A DNA stretch of 64,000 nt from NCBI RefSeq assembly GCF_933775445.1, contig NC_065873.1:27280001-27344000 (forward strand). The letters are read 5' to 3'. The notes under the pieces are model-generated. The model did not search any database, was not told where the DNA came from, and saw nothing but the letters and a program-made list of their open reading frames with translations. Below, one piece after another: positions 12,687 through 22,224 of this stretch (position 1 is the stretch's first letter; each line of letters starts with the position of its first letter). A program made the translations under genes and the position numbers. The DNA is from Argentina anserina (Eukaryota; Streptophyta; Magnoliopsida; Rosales; Rosaceae).

Positions 12687-13800
12687 TTTTTTTTTTTTTT
12701 TTTTCCAGATTAGCCTAGAGAGAAACAACATCCTCCTACGAAAATTTATTGAAACGAAAAAATATACAAAGAGGAATAAAGAATAACAAATACAATTATC
12801 CTTCAACCAACTAAAAAACAACTAATGAAAACGAAAATTATGAAATCCTAATCGATCTCTATAACAATGACTCATCATAAAATCTGGAACTGAATCCCAC
12901 CAAGTAAAACTATCTGAAGAAGCACCGAAGTTAGCAAGAACATCAGTAGCTTGATTGCCCTCACGAAAAATATGGCTCAATCTAAAATGCATTTAGGAGA
13001 TTCGATGCAAGCAATTGGACCACTCTACACGAAGACTCCAAGGAACTAGATTAGGAAACTGTAGATAAAAAAGAATGAGAGGATAGTCAACCTCTAACCA
13101 TATAAACTTCCAGTCTCTAACTCAAGCTAATCCAATAGCCTTAATGACCACCATGACTTATGCAGCAACTGAGTTAGGGATATCAAAAGTATAAGAGAAA
13201 ACACCTAAAACTGTACCTCTGTAGTCTATAAACACCACCATATCCTGCCTTATTAGAACTAATTTTACATGCTCCATCAATATTAACTTTGATCAAATCA
13301 AAAGGAGGGGTTAACCAGTTCCACTCAATCACTTAAGGTGCCCGGCGAGGTTTGCAACTAGCACCCATACTTTTAATTACACAAAGCTCTTGAATTATTA
13401 AACATGGAACCGAAAGACAACTTACTAGAGGCTGCAACATTACCCGTAATTAAACGGCAAGCTTGAGAAACAATAACTTCAATACCATCATGCCGGGCTC
13501 GATTTCTACAATGCCAAATAAACCAAATAGCTGAGGCAAAACATGCAATCCAAAGATCATGTAATTGAGAACTCTGACCAGCCGACAACTCCATATTCAA
13601 AAGATCAACAATAGAGCTCGGGACACTATAAAGCTCAAACTTCCCTAGCATAATGAACCAAATAGCTGTTGAGAAAAACCAATGAAGAAAAATATGATCT
13701 AATGATTCTCCATGGCAGCGACAAAGCACACACATTGAAACTAGAGATATGTCTATTCTCTTTAAACAATCTTCTGATAGTTTAAAAAATGTATGGAATG
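12687..13800 (-). mobile_element. 5'-truncated LINE insertion with decayed zinc-knuckle and RNase H region
   Basis: On the minus strand a reading frame (13373-13735) has the reverse-transcriptase zinc-binding pattern CVLCRCHGESLDHIFLHW, preceded by RRLFKENRHISSFN. Further on is an RNase H-like start (KVNIDGACKISSNKAGYGG), then many stops. The element ends in a poly(A) tail seen as a T run from 12687. TCAGTAAGC occurs at 12678-12686 and again at 13801-13809, which I take as the 9-bp target duplication. The coding is broken, so it is immobile. Confidence 0.85.
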
Positions 13801-14180
13801 TCAGTAAGCATATGATGGAAAATTATCTGTACAAGCAAATTGATATTCATGTATTCACAAATACAATCATTACATACATGAATTTCAAGCTGTTGTTTGG
13901 TGCATTTCTGCACAGTACGTATAAAGTAATTTCCCTTGCATAACAAAGAACTAATCTAGAATACAATCTCCAATTGAGGGAAATTAATGTAACTGTCTGT
14001 ACTCTTTATTTTCAACCAGAAACAATCTCCAGCACTAATATGCTACTATAACTAAATATCTCTGATTTTTCTTAGTTTTAATTGGCACCAAGACCACAAT
14101 CCATATAAATATAGGCCAAATTCCAAAGAGTTTGGAATAGAGTTCCTCAAAATCGATCAGTTTAGCTAGGTGATATTGAA

Positions 14181-14529
14181 ATGGTTAAGGCTATTAGCGG
14201 CTGGATGCTCGTTCTCCTTGTCATTGCCTCCTGTGAGTCTCAATACATTACAGTTCATGAGGCACAAACTAATGAACTGCATGTGTGATTTGCAAACTAA
14301 ATACAATATATTTATACATGCAGGTTTAGAAGAAGCAAAATCTGAGGAGACCTGCAGTTTTTCCTATGAATGCGTCAAAACTACATGTGTTGGTAGTACT
14401 GTAGGCTATGCCTTGTGTATTGATGGCAAATGTACGTGCGACTACGCTATGCGATATGACTCTGCACCAACACTGGCTGTTCATTTTCCGACTAAGTGTT
14501 CCCGTGTTGGTGACTGCAAACACGCCTGA
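14181..14529 (+). CDS. Secreted cysteine-rich peptide (NCR/defensin-like), copy B, second module truncated
   Basis: Exon 1 (14181-14232) encodes the signal peptide beginning MVKAISGWMLVLLVIAS. A GTGAGT donor and a normal CAG acceptor (14321-14323) lead to exon 2 (14324-14529), giving about 85 residues. Module one is complete (C-x5-C-x4-C-x8-C-x4-C-x-C, ending LCIDGKCTC). Module two starts normally (KCSRVGDCKHA) but meets TGA at 14527 where copy A has TCT, losing the last four cysteines. It could still secrete a single-module peptide with two extra cysteines. It is the duplicate of the gene at 8206 and also shares upstream sequence with it. Function is inferred only from cysteine spacing and the signal peptide. 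Confidence 0.6.
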
Positions 14530-14971
14530 TGCCAAATCATCTTCAATTCTTGATATGTATTGTCTAGCTATCCAATAAAAATGAGTCTCTCATACTTATA
14601 TTATCTATTCAGTAATCAGTATGAAGAGCTCCTATATATATAAGAGTCTATTCAAATTGTTACAATTTTTCTAAGATTATCAAACTAGCTCCTGTTTAAT
14701 TTGTGTATTTTCGGTTTTGATAAGGTCTGCCTTCTTGCCTCCAACTAATTAATTAGTAATTATACAGTTCTACCTGTAATACATATATAATGCACCTGTT
14801 GCAGATGTTTGAAGTTCTAAACTGCTTCATCCTATGTACATGAGTTCATGAGATGACTAAAGACCCTCATTTTGAAATATCTTTACTTACAGCCTAAAAC
14901 AATTGAAACTTCACTCCCTTTAGAGAAGCTGAATCCATTAATGTCTAGTTTTTCACACTAAAGTACACAAT

Positions 14972-15162
14972 CTCGTTCACACGGTCAGTAGCTGACTATA
15001 AAATTCATGCACAACCACCATTGGATGTAAATCTAAAGGTTGAAAACAAAATAATTCAGTTTTTAAAAAAAATCTCTTAACCCTTAGATTTATATCTAAT
15101 GATGGTCGAACATGACTACATACATACAATGGTATAAATTGGTTGTCAGCCAGTTGCTACAT
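14972..15162. repeat. Palindromic fold-back MITE
   Basis: The left arm (CAACCACCATTGGATGTAAATCTAA) is the approximate reverse complement of the right arm around 15090-15105, separated by a short T/A-rich loop. A relative with the same arms is at 59981-60144. There is no coding. Confidence 0.65.
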
Positions 15163-17711
15163 ATATAAGCTCAATGTATTGATCAACATCATACTTTCTC
15201 ATGATCCTCATCACAATTATCTTCAACTGTCCGGGTTTGAGCTCATTCACCTACTAGTATTAGGAAAGACTTAAAACACTAGCTTAAACTTGAAGAAGCA
15301 CCCACCCAAGCACCGAGGACAAATAAGCTAGTCAAAGCTAGGTTTGCAGAGCTGGTAACTTTCAACATGCACTGCACACTGTAAAGCTCTCAAGTAACTT
15401 AGCCATGCAACTTTGTTCACCGCACTACACCTTTGCCACCTTTCGAAGGTGAAGATCATAGCAAATTACCTCACCATTATTTTTACACTACCCAAATTCA
15501 CCCAACCGCAGAGGTAAAAGCAGAATCAGTAATACCACGTGACCACCACCGACACGTGCTCTCACGTTATCGTATACTTATATAAATGGTGTATGGGATA
15601 CGATTAGAATTGTACGCCAAATTTATAACATATCCGGTCGACGCATCTTAGAAAAGCCACTGCGCAATAGATACCCGCCGCGTGGCATTAACCACCGTCA
15701 CTTTTGGCTTTTTACACGAGCAAAGCACTCACATGGCTCGCTGACACTACACCCAACTCAGGCACGTGCCAACTGGGCCCTACGCCAACCTCAAGTATTA
15801 ATCCTTTCCCGAAATTAAATTTTCACATGTATTATTTTGACATTGTAAATTCTTTTTCTGAAAAAAGAAAAATGACAATAAAGACAAAAAAATATCTCTG
15901 AAAAATGAAACCCTCTAAGCCAAGCAACGGTCCAGGTACCCTTTCTTTTTCAGGCTTTTCTTTTAATTCACGCAAATAAAGCTAGATAAAGTAAAAAAAA
16001 ACTAAAAAAAAAGAATAAATAGAAATTTAAACAAAATAAATATTTCCCCAGTTGTTTATTGGCTATTGCAGCCTTATCCTACCGAGGAGAGTCCTCGGGA
16101 TCATGACTCATCAAATTCAGCCCCACATTAATCAGTCCTCACGTCTCGATGTCTGCCACGTGTTTTCATGCGCCACATGTAACCTGTTGTTCCATTCGAT
16201 TAACGTCATCAAAGTCTATAAATACACGCATGTTTATTCTAGTAACTTCTTTGAGAGTTACTGCCCCATGAAAAGTAATTGTTATCATATAGGGTTGAGT
16301 TTGAAACTTAGTTACACTAGCTAAGTTAGTTGTTGTTTTTACTAGATTCTTGTCTTTTGACCATTTGAGTCGCATGTACGTACAATATAACCTCTGTGTC
16401 TAAATGATTTTCTCCAACTTTAAATGAAATATTATGTACGTAAATTAGTTATTAGTATAACGAAATTCGTAGCAATCTTATCTGGTTGTTATCTGGATGC
16501 ATTATTGTATGACAATAATAGATGTTTGCTAGTTATAGAATTATATACGGGACTACACTACTAACTGAATAAGAATAAGAGATATAGACTAGAGCAGATA
16601 ACACTTGGGAGCTACACATCTTTGTTACCACCTCTAAAGTTACGTTTGTGGTAACTATTGAAAAAACGTGATTTATATATTTACTGTAGACTCGCTCCTA
16701 AACCGACGCGGCCAGGTGAGGTAAAAAATAAAAAAGTGAAAGCCGAAATAAGTACAGTACCAAGAAGAGGGGGACACGTTTTGGGAGATCACCGCCGTGC
16801 ATCTCCATGGAGTTGAGTTGAGCTGTAACCGTCGTGCTTACAACTGAAGAGTTTCAATAAATTAAACCAACCTGCACAGGGATTAGTTAAAACCATATTA
16901 TAAAACCAATTAATTAAAACCAATTTTTTTTAACTCAGAGTTAAATTAAGTAATTAAAAAAAACACGTCTCCCCAGAAAAAAAATTATAAGCAGAGGAAT
17001 CGGTCTGTGAACTTGGACGCTAATGGCACAAGGCTCAGCGACAAACCTGCTAGATCGATTCCTAAGGGGTTGAATTATAACACTTTAATCACGTTTAACC
17101 TCTATTTACGCTTAATTACCCAAATTAATCCAATCCCAACCTTCCACTTTTACCCTCCTATTATTACCAGCACCTCGTACGAAATTTCCAATTTACCCTT
17201 TCGCAGCAGTTAAACCGGCAGTGTAATCAGCTACTGTACTTGAAGTACACTCCGTGATCATTGTTGTACACCTCGTTGATCATGACCGTAATCATGCATC
17301 CACGTGCGTCTGATTTGATGACTTAAACAAAGACGGGTCCCGCCACGGCTTTAATTTTACTTTACTGACCTTAACGCTTCGGAACAGCCGCTGCCGGTCC
17401 ATAAAAGCAAAGGGGGCAAAGTAGGTAAAGCAAAAAGGGTAGGAAAGTAACTGGAAATAAAGAGCGCATTAAAATTGTTAGAGAAAATAATAAATAGAAT
17501 TAGTTGTTTTCTTTAATCAAAATTTTATAGGGGGGAGCATTAGTTTTTGCCCTCGTCAAAGGTGTCCGTCTTCTCGCTCTTTCCTTCACTATTTTCTCAC
17601 TTACTATCCTCTCTCTCCCTTCCATTCTTCTTCTTCTTCCTCCTCGCCATTTCTGCCTTAACCAAAATCCGACGTCCCTAATACAACCCCAACGCTCTAA
17701 CTAATTGAGCT
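15163..17711. other. Gene-poor region upstream of the GATA gene, with ACGTG boxes
   Basis: No supported coding gene. CACGTG cores occur at 15553-15558, 15763-15768 (inside the palindrome GGCACGTGCC) and 16157-16162, with CCACGTGA at 15535. A TATAAATA box is near 16217. The final 150 bases before 17712 are CT-rich, as is common in plant 5' leaders. Confidence 0.55.
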
Positions 17712-19088
17712 ATGGAGGCACCCGAATATTTTCAGAACAGCTTCTGCAAGGCCAACAATGGCGCCGGTGCAGGGGGCGACAATTTCATGGTCGAGGACCT
17801 TCTCGACTTTTCTAACGACGACGCTGTCATTACCGACGGTGTTGCTGTTGCTGCTGCTTCTGTTGCTTTTGATAACGTCACCGGAAACTCCACGGACTCC
17901 TCCACGCTTACCGTCATCGACAGCAGCTGTAATTCTTCTTTATCCGGCTGCGAGCCCGCCAATTTCGCCGCTGATTTCGGAGGCCGGAGTCTCAACGAGG
18001 TCCCCTTCTCCAGTGACCTCTGCGTTCCGGTATATCTCTATATCATTATATTTCTATATTTTATTTTTTTAGTTTCTTGTTGGGTTTTGGTTAGTTTTGA
18101 AATTGGTTATGCGTTTCAATCCCTAAGAAACAAGACGACAAAAGCTACATGAATTCTCGAGGTGGTTACGTAATTTTGCACTTGGTGATAAAAATAGCTC
18201 GTTTTCTAGTTTCGATTTTTCGAAATTTGAATTGGAATTTCCGGTGGTGATAGGCTTGGAATTTTGTTAAGCTGATAGATATGTTTTTTTTTGGGGCAGT
18301 ACGACGATTTAGCTGAGCTCGAATGGCAGCTCACGAGTTTCTCGGAGGAGTCGTTTTCCAGCGAGGACCTCCAGAAGCTGCAGCTGATATCCGGCATGAA
18401 AGCCCGACCCGACGAGGCCGCCTCCGAGACCCGCCACTTCCAGCCCGACCCAAACAACAACCATAGCAACAGCAACCACACCAACCCGATATTCAACTCC
18501 GATGTTTCAGTACCCGCCAAGGCCCGCAGCAAACGCTCACGCGCCGCACCGGGCAACTGGACTTCCCGCCTCCTCCTCCTCTCCCCCACAGAATCCTCTC
18601 CGGAGTCTTCCGACGTTGTACTTTCCGAAACTCCGCTGCCGCCTCCGGCGGCCTCGAGTGTCGGCAAGAAGGCACTAAAGACCGCGCCGAAGAAGAAGAA
18701 TGAGAATTCGGACGGCGGCTCTGCGCCTGGTGACGGTCGAAAGTGTCTGCATTGTGCTACGGATAAAACTCCGCAGTGGCGTACCGGGCCTATGGGCCCG
18801 AAAACGCTGTGCAACGCTTGCGGAGTTAGGTATAAGTCGGGCCGGCTCGTGCCTGAGTACAGACCGGCAGCCAGCCCGACTTTTGTGCTAACAAAGCACT
18901 CGAACTCGCACCGCAAGGTGATGGAGCTGCGGCGGCAGAAGGAGATGGTGAAAGCTCAGCAACACTATATACATCACCCGCCGCCACAGCACCACCACCA
19001 CCATAATCCCAACATGCTCTTCGACGTTAACGGCGGTGATTACTTGATTCACCAACACGTGGGGCCGGATTTCAGGCAGCTGATCTAG
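17712..19088 (+). CDS. GATA transcription factor, GATA12/GATA9-type
   Basis: Nuclear zinc-finger factor binding GATA motifs, subfamily I. Two exons (17712-18029 and 18300-19088) join in frame to 368 residues. The N-terminus has the subfamily motif [11 protein letters not shown]. The conserved linker DLAELEWQL...[17 protein letters not shown] follows, then the basic stretch [13 protein letters not shown]. The single finger is [20 protein letters not shown] and onward, with the plant C-x2-C-x18-C-x2-C spacing and the tail [13 protein letters not shown]. The C-terminus [16 protein letters not shown] matches that of GATA12-like proteins, which is why I prefer this subtype. A His-rich tract precedes the end. 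The intron donor is CCG|GTATAT and the acceptor GGGGCAG. A long open frame on the opposite strand is an artefact of GC-rich coding. Confidence 0.95.
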
Positions 19089-19987
19089 TGTGGAGATGCT
19101 AGAGTAGCTAAGCTAGGCAGCAAAGTTTTCGAGGTTAAGTTAGCAGCGGCCCCAGTGATCATCTTCTACTTCCTTTTACTCTTTTTTTCTTCTATTTTTT
19201 TATTTGTTAAACTAGACAATTTCGTAATGTTATTTTTTCTTAAAGTTCCTAACTGAAGTTTTGAATTCCATCATAGACTGTTCCAATGTTATTAATCCAT
19301 TGTGGCTCCATTGGAATACAACTAATGTTCTCCCTCACAAGAAAGAAAATGTTACTTTTATCTTTCTCCTTCTTCTCTGCATAATATGATTGAATTACTT
19401 ATCGGTACCCCAGTTTATAATTGGTATGGAAACTGAACATTTTATAGTTGATTGGAATTAGTAGTCGTTTTTTGATGATTGAAGGCCAACTATCACAAAA
19501 ATACAAGATGGTGAGGGGTTAATAATGGGGCAAAGATGGCTCTTTCTCTGTGTCTATGAAAACGAGTTCTGTATTATTATGGTCCCATGCATAAGGTAAA
19601 TGAATTTCGACCCAGAATTAGAACCATCGATACGACATCATTCATTTGCCCCTACCACGTTTGGAGGCTTCAAGGGTTTCAAAAGAGATACAGTAATCAT
19701 TTTCAGCTGTGGTAAAATGATAATATATAATGATCCCTATTAATCTTGTTTTCCTGAGTAGGAAGGTAAGTGTTTCAATATATTGCTTTGTTAAAGTACG
19801 TGTATCAAAATACTACGTGATCGTAACTGATTGTTTATCTTATGAAATATTGAAGAAAGTTAAGTGATCGATGAATGACGATCGAGATCAGAAACTCCCG
19901 CACCCTGCAATCTATAATTGCAGAATGCTTGATGTACCGGACCTGATATCAATAATTACAATATCAAAATTAGGGTAATGCTCCATC

Positions 19988-19989
<2 letters not shown>

Positions 19990-20034
<45 letters not shown>
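19990..20034. repeat. (TA)n microsatellite
   Basis: More than twenty consecutive TA dinucleotides. Confidence 0.9.
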
Positions 20035-20037
<3 letters not shown>

Positions 20038-20060
20038 AGGTTCAGAAGCGGACGTCCTCA

Positions 20061-20188
20061 AACCCGAAAAAGCGCGGACGTCTCTGTTTTTATAATAAGG
20101 CTCTTCGTCGATACTCAGAAGATCAACCCGAAAAAATGCGAATGTTTATGTTTTGATAATAAGGCTCTTCACCGATACTCAGAAGATC
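20061..20188. repeat. Two-unit 64-bp tandem repeat
   Basis: The unit starting AACCCGAAAAA at 20061 is repeated from 20125. Both units end in GATACTCAGAAGATC and share TAATAAGGCTCTTC. It lies directly after the TA microsatellite. Confidence 0.75.
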
Positions 20189-20888
20189 ATCATGAAAGTA
20201 CCGAGATAAAATGATTTCATTCTACTATTAGCCTAGCTAGTGAATGTATGATGTAAAAATCATATTTCCTTGATAATATAAATAGTTTGCATGGTATTAT
20301 CAAATGGACGATTATGAGATTGTCATTTGATCAGTAATCTGAATTAGCAGGTTCGTATATGATACGAACCATAATTAACGTAAGAGTTTTGGTACTAATT
20401 AATTACAGATGATTAAGAAAGTAATGGCACAGCACATGCAAGTATGGTTAATGGGGCCTTGTGATTGAAATGGAATGGTGAATATTTTGTACGATATAGT
20501 TGTCCAAATGTGCACCCACTTAGCTAGCTGGTGTTTGGTGAGAGATAATCATGTTATCTTGTTCTTCTGAAGTATCATCTTCCAATCTATCGATTGATTG
20601 CTAAGGTCTCTCAACCTAATCATAATTTTCTTGACATCAAAAATAATATTCCACTCTCTTTCAAAACTGGCCCTTATATACTCACCTTACACAATTACAA
20701 TCACAAATTAACCTCTTTTAATTATGACCTCCATGGAATAATAATTAGGCTAGGCAATAACATGTCAACAATATTAGTAAATATTTCTGATAACTATCAT
20801 CACAGTACAGTGTAGGTAGATTTAGTTGAGAAATTGAAGAGATGTGAGCAAAGATTGAATATTACTTAAATGAAATTGATGGCATTAT

Positions 20889-21935
20889 ATAATTATAGGC
20901 ATAAATGCCGATTTGCACCACAAACTTGACTGAAATTGTCAATTTACACCCCGAACTTGCATTTGAGTCAATTTACCTCCTAAACTTAGTAAAAATTGCC
21001 GATTTACACCCTGAACTTGCATTTGAGTCAATTTACCTCATAAACTTGGTAAAAATTGCCGATTTGCACCATATCCGTCAAATTTAATGTTTTCAATCCA
21101 ATTTTAAGTCACATGTCATGCATTTAAGGGGTAGTATTGTCATTATATATTTATTCATATTGAATAATGAAATAAATTAATAAAATTACTTAAGAGGAAC
21201 ACTTGCTACAATGTTTGTTTTTTCGAAACATGTTATTGATTTATATATTTATTATTTTATGTGATATTGTATGTTAAATGATATTAGAAAAAATATAAAT
21301 AAATAAATACATTGAAAATTAAAAATAAATGTGTGTTCCGAGAGAATTACTATTCTACCATTGTGTGTGTTAGCCTTATTAGGTGTCCTGTTAGAGATAG
21401 ATTCACATCTATGTAATAGATTAGGACTCCGAATCCTACTGATTGTGGTTATGTAATGCCTATATATTGGCCTCATTATCAATCAATAAACGGTTACGTT
21501 CTGTTCTATTATGTCATTATTATTCTCGTTTTGTTCATCCTCCAACAATGTGTACATATAAAAATATATTTATACACAACACACTAAATTTGAATGGGTG
21601 TAAATAAATAATTTGATTAACAAAATAGTCCTCATTTTAAGGAATTTTTTTATTTGTTTTTAAGAAAAATATAAATAGAAAATGACAACATTGACCCTCA
21701 TGTGTATGACATGTGACGCAAAATTGGATAGAAACAGTTAAATTTAACAGATGAGGTGCAAATCGGCAATTTTTACCAAGTTTAGGAGGTAAATTGACTC
21801 AAATACAAGTTCGGGGTGTAAATCGGCAATTTTTACCAAGTTTAGGAGGTAAATTGACTCAAATGCAAGTTCAGGTGCAAATTGACAATTTCAGCTAAGT
21901 TTGGGGTGCAAATCGGCATTTATGCCATAATTATA
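20889..21935. mobile_element. MULE-like non-autonomous DNA transposon with a nested solo LTR
   Basis: The body 20898-21926 starts GGCATAAATGCCGATTTGCA and ends with its reverse complement. It is flanked by the perfect 9-bp direct repeat ATAATTATA (20889-20897 and 21927-21935), the duplication size typical of Mutator-like elements. The inverted ends are about 190 bp long and are built from repeated subunits of the type AATTTACACC..GAACTTGCATTTGAGTC. There is no transposase coding. A related element is at 41096-41825. Confidence 0.85.
21329..21552 (+). mobile_element. Solo LTR nested in the MULE
   Basis: A 214-bp segment (21334-21547) begins TGTTCCGAGAG and ends CATCCTCCAACA. It contains a TATATA-like box and AATAAA, and is flanked by the 5-bp duplication ATGTG (21329-21333 and 21548-21552). 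The related MULE at 41 kb lacks this segment at the equivalent place, which supports an insertion followed by LTR-LTR recombination. Confidence 0.8.
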
Positions 21936-22015
21936 TGCATACATTTTAGTGAAAACAATTAGTAGTGGCCAGTGGGATTAACCATAGCAGCCGAGAATGT
22001 TAGAAAAGTTAAGCT

Positions 22016-22224
22016 GAGTAATTATTATGTGGATCCGCCAATTGACACGTGTTGTATCTAGCTAATTATATTACGTCATAGTATAATTAATATGCACGTG
22101 GTGAAAATGACAAAAAATTATTTACATATAATAACTAATCACAAATAATCACAGTAAAAATATACCAATAACATTAAAGGGTATGTCACGTGAGATATGT
22201 GACGGGTATATATAATAATTTCTC
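22016..22224 (-). mobile_element. MITE, copy 2 of the family at 715-965
   Basis: The reverse complement runs GAGAAATTATTATATATACCC, then a CACATATCTCACGTGACATA stretch, then TGACGTAATAT, parallel to the copy at 715. Its ends are inverted repeats. Confidence 0.7.

Larger units (their letters stand above)
19092..20888. other. Intergenic region after the GATA gene
   Basis: The GATA 3' UTR probably covers the first 200 bases or so. No gene is supported. It contains a (TA)n microsatellite at about 19990-20034 and the 64-bp tandem repeat described separately. Confidence 0.6.

Noticed and set aside
13373..13735. Independent cysteine-containing gene on the minus strand
   Set aside because: The zinc-knuckle pattern and following RNase H-like remnant, poly(A) tail and target duplication identify it as a LINE tail.
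18206..18916. 236-codon open frame on the strand opposite the GATA gene
   Set aside because: It exactly shadows the GC-rich GATA exon, is low-complexity, and has no domain. The forward frame carries the zinc finger.
21389..21547. Solo LTR starting at TGTTAGAGATAG
   Set aside because: That start gives no matching flanks. Extending to TGTTCCGAGAG at 21334 gives a perfect 5-bp duplication, so the longer version was used.
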